DNA from: JBOGTC01 sp050692055
Lineage (GTDB): Bacteria > Chloroflexota > Limnocylindria > QHBO01
Reading direction: 5' to 3'
Assembly: GCA_050692055.1 (NCBI GenBank)
Contig: JBOGTC010000005.1
Coordinates: forward strand, 1-17,266
DNA length: 17,266 nucleotides
The position numbers were made by a program, and so were the translations under genes. The notes under the pieces were generated by a model, which was given only the letters and a program-made list of their open reading frames with translations, did no database searches and was not told the origin of the DNA. Each line of letters opens with the position of its first letter. Within the stretch, counting starts at the first letter, position 1. Of the stretch, positions 1-7,625 are shown in pieces.

Positions 1-344
1 GCACCGAAGCCCGCCCGCAGCAGCTCGCGTCGCGAGAGGCGCCAGCGGTGCCGGCCCGCCGGTTCGACCGTGCTCGCGCGAACGGGGGGTGGCGTTTGCA
101 CGGCCGAGATCCCCTCGTCCGCCTGCCGCATCCGAAGGCGCAGCTGCTCCACGAATGCCGGATCAGGCTCCCGTGCCTCCCGGTCGGCCGGCATGGCCGC
201 GGCCAGCTCAGCCGCCGTGCGGGCCATCTCCGCCTCGTCGCCCTCGGCGACCTCGTCCGGCGACGGCCGTGCCCCGGCCAGCAGCGCGTCGAGGTAGCGA
301 TCGAAGCGCTCGGAGGCCGCCTGGTCCCGTGGGTCGTCAGCCAT
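1..344 (-). CDS. N-terminal fragment of a putative Tat-targeted protein, co-translated with the ECF sigma factor
   Basis: This partial gene enters from the left edge; only the first 114 residues are visible. Its ATG (342-344) lies inside the end of the sigma-factor gene, giving an 8-base overlap, which implies translational coupling. Residues 1-100 are hydrophilic, acidic and alanine-rich, without cysteine, so there is no zinc-finger anti-sigma (HxxxCxxC) motif. At residues 104-110 the sequence SRRELLR, followed by AGFG, resembles a twin-arginine (Tat) signal core just before a hydrophobic stretch would be expected. The layout is therefore a cytoplasmic N-terminal domain of about 100 residues, then a membrane or Tat anchor, then an exported part outside the window. 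An anti-sigma role is inferred from position and topology only. A Rieske-type or other cofactor-bearing Tat protein is another possibility. The product cannot be named from the fragment. Confidence 0.6.
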   Translation of the reverse strand, partial: MADDPRDQAASERFDRYLDALLAGARPSPDEVAEGDEAEMARTAAELAAAMPADREAREPDPAFVEQLRLRMRQADEGISAVQTPPPVRASTVEPAGRHRWRLSRRELLRAGFG

Positions 345-852
345 CGGCGCCATCCCCAAGGAGAGCCGCCCTCCGCAGGGCGCGGTACTGCAGCACCTTG
401 GCGTTGCCATGGGTGACCCCCATGGCGGCCGCGGTCTCGGCGACGCTCAGCCGCTGCAGGAAGCGCAGCTCGAGCACGCGTCGATAGCGCTCCGGGAGCG
501 CTCGCAGCAGCGACTCGACACGCACCGCGGCGCGATCGTCCGGAGCCGCACGCGACTGCGGCGCTTCCTGCGCGGGCTCCCAGCCGGGCGCCACATGATC
601 GACGCCGACCAGCGGCAGGCGGTAGAAGGCGCGCCAGTAGTCCGCGATTGCGTTCTGCGCCACTCGATACAGCCAGGCGGCGATCTGTCCCGGGTCGCGG
701 CCCGTGTCGAGCTGCTCCACCGCCCGCATGAAGATCTGCGCGGTCAGATCCTCGGCGTCAGGCCGGTTGCCGACCCGGGCGTAGACGTATCGGTAGATTC
801 CCACCACGTGCCGGTCGTAGACCTGCTCGAAGGGGCCGATCTCGGTTGGCAT
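337..852 (-). CDS. ECF-type RNA polymerase sigma factor (sigma-70 family)
   Basis: A 171-residue protein of the usual ECF length. Region 2 covers about residues 8-75 and includes DAEDLTAQIF (32-41), the usual ECF region-2 acidic motif, and an aromatic-rich WLYRVAQNAIADYWR segment (60-74) for promoter melting. Region 4 covers about 113-163, with LPERYRRVLELRF and the helix-turn-helix LSVAETAAAMGVTHGNAKV. The linker (about 80-110) is rich in Pro and Ala. It directs polymerase to a small regulon, probably envelope or redox related given its partners. It starts at ATG 850-852, 24 bases after the GAF-protein stop, with no strong Shine-Dalgarno visible. Its end overlaps the next gene by 8 bases, so that protein is the best candidate for controlling its activity. 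The target promoters are not known. Confidence 0.9.
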   Translation of the reverse strand: MPTEIGPFEQVYDRHVVGIYRYVYARVGNRPDAEDLTAQIFMRAVEQLDTGRDPGQIAAWLYRVAQNAIADYWRAFYRLPLVGVDHVAPGWEPAQEAPQSRAAPDDRAAVRVESLLRALPERYRRVLELRFLQRLSVAETAAAMGVTHGNAKVLQYRALRRAALLGDGADG

Positions 853-876
853 GTCACCGGACCGGTACGGTGCGGG

Positions 877-1365
877 TTACGCGCGAGGCCGCAGCGGAGC
901 GAGCAGGGCCGCCACCTCTTCGAGGAAGCGGGCATCGGTCTCGTCGAACGCGTCGAGGTCGGATCCGTCGATGTCGATCTCGCCCACCACACCGCCTCCG
1001 TCGAAGATGGGGACGACGATCTCGCTGCGTGTGCTGGCGAAGCAGGCAAGGTAGCGCGGGTCGGCGTTGACGTCGGGCACGATCTCGGTCTGGCCGGACT
1101 CCGCCGCCGCGCCGCACACGCCGGTGCCGATCGGGATGCGGGTGTGCTCGGTCGCCTCGGGCCCGGTCCACGGTCCCAGGACGAGGTCGGAGCCCTCCAC
1201 CCAGTAGACGCCGATCCAGTCGTAATGGGAGAAGCGCCCGTGCAGCAGCTCGACGGCGCGCTGCGCGGCCGCCTCCGGGCCGGGCGCCTCGGCGACGGCG
1301 GCGCGAAGCAGGTTGAGCGCGTCGCCATGGGCGACCGGGCGCTCCTCGGCGACGGGATGGCTCAC
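877..1365 (-). CDS. GAF-domain protein, free methionine-(R)-sulfoxide reductase-like
   Basis: A 162-residue single GAF domain. The stretch IPIGTGVCGAAAESG (77-91), then IVPDVNADPRYLACF and SEIVVPIF, closes with GEIDIDG and DETDARFLEEVA. This is the pattern of fRMsr (YebR-type) enzymes, which reduce free methionine-(R)-sulfoxide in the cytoplasm. The two cysteines held to do catalysis and resolution in the family are present, Cys84 (GVCG) and Cys108 (LAC). The third, more N-terminal family cysteine, expected near residue 72, is absent. The GTG start overlaps the HxlR stop by 4 bases, so the pair is co-translated and the HxlR protein probably controls it. A ligand-sensing GAF protein without enzyme activity remains possible. 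Confidence 0.8.
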   Translation of the reverse strand: MSHPVAEERPVAHGDALNLLRAAVAEAPGPEAAAQRAVELLHGRFSHYDWIGVYWVEGSDLVLGPWTGPEATEHTRIPIGTGVCGAAAESGQTEIVPDVNADPRYLACFASTRSEIVVPIFDGGGVVGEIDIDGSDLDAFDETDARFLEEVAALLAPLRPRA

Positions 1366-1739
1366 TGGTTGCTTGCCCAGCGCTCCGCCCAGCGGTCGAT
1401 GTCGGCGATCGCCAGTCGCAGGTCGGCGCCCTTGTCGGTCAGGGAATATTCAACCCATGGCGGCACGGCCGAGACCATGCGGCGGTCGATCAGCCCCTCA
1501 TCCTCGAGCAGCTTCAGCCGCTGCGAGAGCGTGGCCGAGTTTGCGCCGCCGAGCGCATCCTGCAGCTCGCAGAAGCGCTGCGTGCGCTCGCCGAGCGAGC
1601 GGATGATGCGCAGGATCCACTTCTGGCCCAGCACGGTGAGCGCCGCCGTTGCCGCGCACTCCGCGCGCTGCGCCGCTGCGCGTCGTTCGGCGCGTGAGCG
1701 CGGTGCGGCGGTCGGCGCCTGCGTGAGCCCGGAATCCAT
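1362..1739 (-). CDS. HxlR-family (DUF24) winged-helix transcriptional regulator
   Basis: The core VLGQKWILRIIRSL, QRFCELQDALGG, LSQRLKLLEDEGLIDRR and VPPWVEYSLTDKG followed by WAERW is the complete HxlR winged helix. A cysteine lies 10 residues before the LGQKW glycine. That is the place of the redox-active N-terminal cysteine of YodB/HypR-type members, so a thiol-based sensor is plausible. A second cysteine is in QRFCEL. I chose the ATG at 1737-1739 (125 residues). A TTG at 1776-1778 in the same frame would add 13 residues, and neither start has a convincing ribosome site. The stop overlaps the GAF gene start (GTGA). It probably represses or activates itself and the GAF reductase. The inducer is unknown. 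Confidence 0.88.
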   Translation of the reverse strand: MDSGLTQAPTAAPRSRAERRAAAQRAECAATAALTVLGQKWILRIIRSLGERTQRFCELQDALGGANSATLSQRLKLLEDEGLIDRRMVSAVPPWVEYSLTDKGADLRLAIADIDRWAERWASNQ

Positions 1740-1787
1740 CAGGACGCGAACCGTAGCACCGCCCTCCGCGCGGTTCAACCGAGCGGA

Positions 1788-2261
1788 TCAGCCCTCGACG
1801 GTGATCGTCATGTGCATCGAGGGATGAATGCGGCACGTGATCTCGTACGTGCCCGCCTCGGTGAACGTGACACTCGTCGCGCCGTTCTGGTCCAGCTGCT
1901 CGTCGATGATCGGGTCGTCCGCTACCTGCCCGTGCGAGCCCTCGGTCACGGTATGCGCGAAGGCATCCGCGTTGACGAAGCGGACCTCGGTGCCCGCCGC
2001 GATCGTCAGCACGGCCGGATCAAAGACGGAACCGTCGATCCGCATGGTGACCTGCTCCGGCTCTTCCTCACCTGCCTCCTCGGTCGGCTCGGCGTCCTGG
2101 GTCTGCTCAGCCTCGGTGGGCGATGGGCTGGCCTCGGCGGCCGCGGTCTGCGTCGGTTCGGCGGCAGTTGGCGTCGGCTCCTCACCGCCTGCGCACGCGG
2201 CGAGCACGAGGGCCAGCGCCGCCATCAGGGCAGGCAGCGGCATCGGTCGCGATCGATCCAT
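1788..2261 (-). CDS. cupredoxin (plastocyanin/amicyanin-like) lipoprotein
   Basis: A 157-residue exported copper protein. Residues 1-22 are a signal peptide ending in the lipobox LAAC, with Cys23 as the lipidated residue. Residues 24-70 are a low-complexity linker rich in Pro, Thr, Ala and Glu that holds the domain off the membrane. The cupredoxin domain (about 71-157) carries His103 (AHTVT) and the C-x2-H-x2-M set Cys143, His146, Met149, which form a type-1 copper site as in amicyanin. It probably shuttles electrons on the outer face of the membrane, or handles copper. The ATG (2259-2261) is preceded by a good ribosome site, AGGAG, about 9 bases upstream. It reads toward hxlR with 48 bases between, so co-transcription is possible. 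The neighbouring cytochrome c maturation operon suits a respiratory role, but its partner is not shown. Confidence 0.9.
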   Translation of the reverse strand: MDRSRPMPLPALMAALALVLAACAGGEEPTPTAAEPTQTAAAEASPSPTEAEQTQDAEPTEEAGEEEPEQVTMRIDGSVFDPAVLTIAAGTEVRFVNADAFAHTVTEGSHGQVADDPIIDEQLDQNGATSVTFTEAGTYEITCRIHPSMHMTITVEG

Positions 2262-2430
2262 GGGTGGGTGCTCCTCTCACGCGGTCCCTCTGCGGCCTCG
2301 AAAGGACGCCGCAGGCCTTACGAATCTACCGATACGAGCAACGTTACGCCCCATTGTGTCCGGTCCGGGTCCGGGTCCGGCTGCCGGCCTTGCGGCCTTG
2401 CGTTGGCTTGCGAGTCGAGATCGTCAGACT

Positions 2431-2497
2431 CCAATCACGGCGGGCTTACGGCCGGTTACTCGTCCGATTGGTGTCAGGTTCCAACCACCGCCGGCTT
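2431..2497 (-). repeat. pair of dispersed 17-bp motifs at 50-bp spacing
   Basis: On the minus strand, 2431-2447 reads AAGCCCGCCGTGATTGG and 2481-2497 reads AAGCCGGCGGTGGTTGG. The two starts are exactly 50 bp apart. Both are followed by a similar tail containing CTGAC. The same core occurs twice at 11617-11683 on the plus strand, again at 50-bp spacing. I see no coding sense in it; a small mobile or REP-like element, or a protein-binding site, is possible. Confidence 0.6.
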
Positions 2498-2542
2498 GGG
2501 CAAGCTCAGAAGGCTGCGAGGCCGATCCGGCAACGTATCTAC

Positions 2543-2563
2543 GCTCGCGCCCGCCGCGCGAGC
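2543..2563. other. GC-rich hairpin
   Basis: GCTCGCGC at 2543-2550 is the exact reverse complement of GCGCGAGC at 2556-2563, leaving a 5-base loop. There is no T-run on either side, so it is not a standard intrinsic terminator. It may serve as a transcript end or may be chance in high-GC DNA. Confidence 0.35.
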
Positions 2564-2610
2564 CGCACAAGAGGCCCTCCGGCTCGCCTAAGCCGGCCCT
2601 GCTTGGCATC

Positions 2611-2724
2611 CGGCACGTTCGGGGCCGTCCGGCACGTTCGGGGCCGTCCGGCACGTTCGGGGCCGTCCGGCACGTTCGGGGCCATCCGGCACGTTCGGGG
2701 CCGTCCGGCACGTTCGGGGCCATC
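2611..2724. repeat. six-unit 19-bp tandem repeat
   Basis: The unit CGGCACGTTCGGGGCCGTC is repeated head to tail without spacers at 2611, 2630, 2649, 2668, 2687 and 2706. Units 1, 2, 3 and 5 are identical; units 4 and 6 differ by one G-to-A change near the end (CCATC). A degraded seventh unit starts at 2725. The unit is not a multiple of three, so it is not protein-repeat coding. It ends 40 bp before the -35 box of the ccm promoter. A regulatory iteron-like array or a slippage minisatellite are both possible. Confidence 0.92.
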
Positions 2725-2763
2725 CGCACGATCGCGGCGCACGGGAGGGGTGGCCCCGCCGAT

Positions 2764-2792
2764 TTGACGCCTAACCGCACGGGTCGCATAGT
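2764..2792 (+). promoter_or_regulatory. predicted sigma-70 promoter of the ccm operon
   Basis: TTGACG (2764-2769) as -35 and CATAGT (2787-2792) as -10 are separated by 17 bases, the ideal spacing. This puts the transcript start near 2799, about 29 bases before the ccmA ATG. There is no strong Shine-Dalgarno in that short leader. Confidence 0.6.
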
Positions 2793-2827
2793 GGCCAGCA
2801 CCCACCCCTTCGCCCCGCGCGTCGAGC

Positions 2828-3597
<770 letters not shown>

Positions 3598-3601
<4 letters not shown>

Positions 3602-4287
3602 GCGGCGTTCGCAGCGAGGCGCGGGTGGCGCTGACCATCGCCCGCAAGGACGCCCTGGCCGAGCTGCGCGGCCGGCACGCTTCGGTCAGCACGCTCTTCT
3701 TCGCCGCGCTCGTGCTGCTGCTGTTCGGATTCGCGCTTGGACCGGACTCACGCCGCCTGGCCGACGCGGCGCCCGGCCTGCTCTGGCTGGCGGTGGTGTT
3801 CGCCGGCGTCCTGGCCGTCAGCCGCCTGCACCTCCTCGAGACCGATGACGGCGCGCTCGAGCAGCTCGCGCTCTACCCGGTCGAGCGCCGCGCGATCTAT
3901 GCCGGCAAGGCGCTGGCCGGCTTCGGCGCCATGCTGCTGCTGGGGCTCGTGGTGCTCGGCGCGGTGGGCGTCCTGTTCGGCGTCGACCTGGCGGGCGCGT
4001 GGCTGCCGCTGCTGCTGACCGTCACGCTCGGCGCGGCCGGGGTGGCCGCGGTGGGCACGTTCTACGCCGGCGTCACGGTCCGCATGCGCGCGCGCGAGGT
4101 GATGCTGCCGCTCCTCATGCTGCCGATCCTGGCGCCGCTCCTGCTCGCCGCCGTGAAGGCGACCGCCGCGGCGCTCGCGGGAGACCCCTTCGGCGAGCTG
4201 GCATCGTGGCTTCAGGTCCTCGCCGTCTTCGACGTGGTCATGCTGGTCGCCGGGGCCGCGACCTACGGCTTCCTGCTGGAGGAGTAG
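3598..4287 (+). CDS. ccmB: heme exporter membrane protein CcmB
   Basis: A 229-residue membrane protein, close to the usual CcmB length. It has about six hydrophobic segments (near 31-47, 61-75, 103-127, 133-155, 169-192 and 205-226). The conserved cytoplasmic loop ETDDGALEQLALYPVERRAIYAGK (about 81-104) is typical of the family. It is the membrane partner of the ATPase CcmA. The start is GTG within the overlap with ccmA. Its end carries GGAGGAG, which is the ribosome site for ccmC starting right after the TAG. Confidence 0.93.
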
Positions 4288-5010
4288 ATGAAGACCCGGA
4301 TCCTCGGCTTCGTCGCCCTCGCCGCCGTCATCGGCGCCGCCGTCATCGGCCTCGTCGTCGTGCCGCCCGACCAGACCCAGGGCGATGCGCAGCGGATCAT
4401 GTACCCGCACGTCGCGTCGGCCTGGATCGCCTACCTCTCGTTCGGCGTCACCGCCGGTGCCGGGCTGCTCTACCTCTGGAAGCGGGACCTGCGCTTCGAT
4501 GCAGCGGCGCTGGCCGGGGCCGAGATCGGCGTCATGTTCACCGCATTCACCATCTGGGGCGGGATGATGTGGGGCCGCCCGGTGTGGGGCGTATTCTGGC
4601 AGTGGGAGGACCCGCGCCTCACGACCACCGCGCTGCTGCTGGCCCTCTACGTCGGCTATCTGCTGCTCCGCCGGCTGACCGATGACCCCGAGCGCCGTGC
4701 CATGCGCGCCGCCGTCGTCGGCCTCGTGGCCGCGGTCGACATCCCCATCGTCCACTTCAGCGTCGAATGGTGGCGCGGCCTGCACCAGACCGCGACCATC
4801 GGCTCGCCGGAGCGGGTGCTTGATCCGGCGGCGCCGATGGTCTTCGTCGCCGCGCTGCTCTCCATGCTTGCGGCGTTCACGCTGACGTGGATCTACCTCA
4901 TGATCCGGCGTTACCAGCTGGCGCGCCTGGAGCTGCGGCGCGAGGAGTCGGCACGCGTCGAGCGCCTCATGGCCGCCCGAGCGGCGACGCCGCAGGAAGC
5001 GGCTCGATGA
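4288..5010 (+). CDS. ccmC: heme handling membrane protein CcmC
   Basis: A 240-residue member of the heme-handling (WWD) family, which loads heme onto CcmE. The tryptophan-rich loop runs from about residue 95 (WGRPVWGVFWQWEDPRLT). The ligand-type histidines are His41 (MYPHVASAW) and His156 (IVHFSVEWW), flanking it as in known CcmC proteins. Six hydrophobic segments are visible. The loop reads WQWEDPRLT where most CcmC have W-x-WD-x-RLT, a one-residue shift of the Asp. The basic C-terminal tail (206-240) is cytoplasmic. The ribosome site GGAGGAG lies at the end of ccmB. It overlaps ccmD by 4 bases (ATGA). Confidence 0.95.
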   Translation: MKTRILGFVALAAVIGAAVIGLVVVPPDQTQGDAQRIMYPHVASAWIAYLSFGVTAGAGLLYLWKRDLRFDAAALAGAEIGVMFTAFTIWGGMMWGRPVWGVFWQWEDPRLTTTALLLALYVGYLLLRRLTDDPERRAMRAAVVGLVAAVDIPIVHFSVEWWRGLHQTATIGSPERVLDPAAPMVFVAALLSMLAAFTLTWIYLMIRRYQLARLELRREESARVERLMAARAATPQEAAR

Positions 5011-5117
5011 CCGATCTCGGCTTCGTCCTCGCCGCGTACGGCGTCATCCTCGGTGGCCTCGGCCTCTACGCCATGACGCTCGCCCGGCGCCTGCGAGCCG
5101 CTCGGCGAGGCCGATGA
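5007..5117 (+). CDS. ccmD: small heme exporter protein CcmD
   Basis: A 36-residue protein with one hydrophobic segment (about 5-24, GFVLAAYGVILGGLGLYA) and a basic tail (RRLRAARRGR). Size, topology and position between ccmC and ccmE identify CcmD, the single-span subunit that helps CcmABC release holo-CcmE. It overlaps both neighbours by 4 bases (ATGA on each side). The frame continues upstream to 4887, but the ATG at 5007 is the sensible start. Confidence 0.88.
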   Translation: MTDLGFVLAAYGVILGGLGLYAMTLARRLRAARRGR

Positions 5118-5584
5118 CCGTCTCGGCCCCTAGCGACCCTCTCCTGCCGCGCCGGAGCCGGCCCTGGGGCCTGGTCCTGCTGCTGGCGGTGGTCCTGGCG
5201 GGGATCGGGTATCTCGTCTTCAGCAATGTCGGCAGCGCGTTCGTCTACTACGTCACACCTGCCGAGCTGCTCGACCGCGGCGAGGCAGCGGTAGGCGAGC
5301 CAGTACGGCTGGGCGGCCAGGTCAAGCCGGGAAGCGTCGAGGGCCCCGCCACCGACCTGCGCTTCGTCCTCACCGACGGCGACGCGGAGATCCCGGTCCA
5401 CTCCACCGTCGCGCCGACGCGCTCCTTCCGCGAGGGGGCCGGCGCTGTGGTCGAGGGCACGCTGGCAGCGGACGGCGTCTTCGAGGCGACGCAGGTCATC
5501 GTCAAGCACGACGAGAACTACGAGGCGCCGTCGCCGGGCGCGCTGCCGTCGGACCGCGGCTTCCAGCCGGCCGAGGACCCGTAG
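5114..5584 (+). CDS. ccmE: periplasmic heme chaperone CcmE
   Basis: A 156-residue protein with an N-terminal anchor (about 18-37) and an OB-fold domain facing outward. KHDENY (131-136) supplies His132, the covalent heme-binding residue, and Tyr136, the usual heme-contact residue. This is the histidine type, not the cysteine type found in some archaea and delta-proteobacteria. The start of the domain, FVYYVTPAELL, and the RLGGQVKPGSV strand match the family. The C-terminal tail (137-156) is short and flexible, as usual. It takes heme from CcmC and passes it to CcmF. Confidence 0.96.
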   Translation: MTVSAPSDPLLPRRSRPWGLVLLLAVVLAGIGYLVFSNVGSAFVYYVTPAELLDRGEAAVGEPVRLGGQVKPGSVEGPATDLRFVLTDGDAEIPVHSTVAPTRSFREGAGAVVEGTLAADGVFEATQVIVKHDENYEAPSPGALPSDRGFQPAEDP

Positions 5585-5593
5585 GCCCCGACG

Positions 5594-7624
5594 ATGATCC
5601 CGACCACCGGCCACGTCGCCGTCCTCATCGGTCTTGCGCTGTCGGTCTTCGCCGCGGCTGCCTTCGTCATCGGCGCCCGAAGCCGTGACGCCGCAGTTAT
5701 CGCGGCCGCACGGCGCGCCGTGATCGCCAGCTTCGGCGCGGCAGCCGTCGGCTGCCTGGCCATGGTGATCCTGCTGCTGACGCACGACTTCAGCGTCCTG
5801 TACGTGGCCCGCAACAATGCCACGACCACGCCGCCGTTCATCTCGGTCATCTCGCTCTGGGCCGCGCTCGAGGGCTCGATCCTGTTCTGGGCGCTGCTCG
5901 CCACCGGCTGGGCTGCCCTTGTGCTGCATCGGTTCCGCGCGCGGCATGGCGCGCTCATGCCCTGGGTGGGCGCCACACTGGCCGCCGTCAACGTCTTCTT
6001 CTTCGCCGTCATGACCTGGCCGGGCAACCCCTTTACGCGCCTGTCGCCCGCGCTGTCCGATGGCGCCGGCCCGAACGCCCTGCTCCAGAACCACCCGTTC
6101 ATGGCGCTCCACCCACCGCTCCTGTACCTGGGCTACACCGGGCTGGCGGTGCCGTTCGCCTTCGGCACGGCGGCGCTCGTGACTCGCAGGCTCGACCCGG
6201 AGTGGCTGCGCATCGTGCGGCGCTGGACGCTGATCCCGTGGGCCTTCCTGACGCTTGGGATCGTGGCTGGCGCCTGGTGGAGCTACGAGGTGCTGGGCTG
6301 GGGCGGGTACTGGGCCTGGGATCCGGTCGAGAACGCGGCGCTGCTGCCGTGGCTGACGGCCACCGCCTTCCTCCATGCGGGGATGGTCGCCGAACGGCGC
6401 GGGGCATTGCGGACGTGGGCCATGACGCTGGTCATCGCGACCTTCGTGCTGACCCTGGTGGGCACGTTCCTCACCCGCTCGGGGATCGTGGCCAGCGTCC
6501 ACTCGTTCACGCAATCGGCGATCGGCCCGTGGTTCCTGGTCGCAATCCTCCTGGCGCTGGGTGCCGGGCTGACGCTGCTCGTGTGGCGCCTGCCGGACCT
6601 GTCACGCGGCGATCGCCCGGCGGCCACCGTCAGTCGCGAGTCCGCGTTCCTGCTCAACAACGTGCTCTTCCTGGGACTGACCTTCGCGGTGCTGTTCGGC
6701 ACGCTGCTGCCGCTCATCGTGCAGGTGACGAGCGGCGACACGATCAGCGTCGGCGCACCCTGGTTCAACCGCGTCAACGCACCGATCTTCGTGGCGCTGC
6801 TCTTTCTCATGGGCGTGGGGCCGGCGCTCCCATGGGGCGGCGCGAGCTGGACCACGCTGCAGCAACGATTCGCCCTGCCGGTCATCCTTGCCGTGGCGAC
6901 GGTGATCGGCGCCCGGGCACTCGGGCTCACCGATGTCGCGTCGCTGGCGACCTTGGGCCTGGCCGTCTTCGTCGGGTCGGTGATGCTCGACGACGTGGCG
7001 CGCGGCGCGCGGGCGCGCGGTCGGACGCGGGGCGAGCACCCGGCCACCGCCACCTGGCGCCTCGCGACCCGAAATCGCCGCCGCTATGGTGGCTACCTCG
7101 TCCACGCCGGCGTGCTGGTCATGGCCGTGGCCGTCGCGGTCTCCTCCGGCCTGGCGCAGGACGCCACGGCCACGCTGCAGCCGGGCGAAACAGCCCGCAT
7201 CGGGGCGTACGAGGTGACCCATCGCCGGCTCGTCGTCCAGCCGCTGGCGGACGACGCGCGGGTGATCGAGACGCGGGCCGAGGTGGGCTATGCGGGTCCG
7301 CAGTCGGGGTCGCTCGGGACGGCGCTGCGCGACTACCCGAACTCGCCCGCTCCGGTCGCCACGCCGGCGGTGCGCACCTCGTTTGGCGAGGACCTGTACG
7401 TCACGCTGCTGGCTGCCGATCCCGGTACCGGCGCCGTGACCCTGCACCTGTTCGTCAACCCGCTCGTGGTCTGGATCTGGATCGGCGGCGCGATCGTGGC
7501 AGCGGGGTCCGGCTTCGCAGCCTGGCCTGAGCGGCGGCCCGTATCGGTGCCGGTCGCCCTGTCGCGTCCGGCTTCGCGGCCGGTGACGGCGCCATCGGCA
7601 TCGGCTCCGGCGGAGCAGGCCTGA
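5594..7624 (+). CDS. ccmF: cytochrome c heme lyase subunit CcmF
   Basis: A 676-residue polytopic membrane protein of normal CcmF size. It takes heme from CcmE and ligates it to apocytochrome c with CcmH/I. The WWD loop is GWGGYWAWDPVEN (235-247). The expected four histidines are visible: His173 (ALHPPLLYLG) and His303 (IVASVHSF) flanking the WWD loop, and His261 (FLHAGM) and His504 (YLVHAGV), which match the family's b-heme ligands. A hydrophilic external domain (about 520-620) precedes a last membrane span. The Ala/Pro/Ser-rich tail (about 645-676) is not conserved. It begins 9 bases after ccmE with a weak ribosome site. Confidence 0.97.
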   Translation: MIPTTGHVAVLIGLALSVFAAAAFVIGARSRDAAVIAAARRAVIASFGAAAVGCLAMVILLLTHDFSVLYVARNNATTTPPFISVISLWAALEGSILFWALLATGWAALVLHRFRARHGALMPWVGATLAAVNVFFFAVMTWPGNPFTRLSPALSDGAGPNALLQNHPFMALHPPLLYLGYTGLAVPFAFGTAALVTRRLDPEWLRIVRRWTLIPWAFLTLGIVAGAWWSYEVLGWGGYWAWDPVENAALLPWLTATAFLHAGMVAERRGALRTWAMTLVIATFVLTLVGTFLTRSGIVASVHSFTQSAIGPWFLVAILLALGAGLTLLVWRLPDLSRGDRPAATVSRESAFLLNNVLFLGLTFAVLFGTLLPLIVQVTSGDTISVGAPWFNRVNAPIFVALLFLMGVGPALPWGGASWTTLQQRFALPVILAVATVIGARALGLTDVASLATLGLAVFVGSVMLDDVARGARARGRTRGEHPATATWRLATRNRRRYGGYLVHAGVLVMAVAVAVSSGLAQDATATLQPGETARIGAYEVTHRRLVVQPLADDARVIETRAEVGYAGPQSGSLGTALRDYPNSPAPVATPAVRTSFGEDLYVTLLAADPGTGAVTLHLFVNPLVVWIWIGGAIVAAGSGFAAWPERRPVSVPVALSRPASRPVTAPSASAPAEQA

Positions 7625-7625
7625 G

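Larger units (their letters stand above)
2262..2763. other. non-coding repeat-rich region between the copper lipoprotein and ccmA
   Basis: About 500 bases without a convincing gene. It holds, in order: GGTCCG micro-repeats near 2361-2380, two copies of a 17-bp dispersed motif on the minus strand (2431-2447, 2481-2497), a hairpin with 8-bp stem and 5-base loop (2543-2563), and a six-unit 19-bp tandem array (2611-2724). The ccm promoter follows directly. Open frames here on both strands encode only Pro/Arg/Gly-rich repeats that come from the tandem array and look non-genic. Confidence 0.75.

Noticed and set aside
409..1827. Long plus-strand open frame of 472 codons
   Set aside because: It lies antisense to the sigma, GAF and HxlR genes, has low-complexity Arg/Ala-rich sequence and no domain I recognise. 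High GC makes such frames common.
2431..2497. Possible tRNA, because of a GGTTCCAACC segment
   Set aside because: No acceptor and anticodon stems can be formed, and the T-loop pattern is wrong.
2611..2724. Possible CRISPR array
   Set aside because: The repeats are 19 bp, directly adjacent with no spacers, and no cas genes are present.
5066..6514. Long minus-strand frames antisense to ccmE and ccmF
   Set aside because: They are compositional shadows with many His, Arg and Gln codons; the plus-strand proteins are unmistakable.
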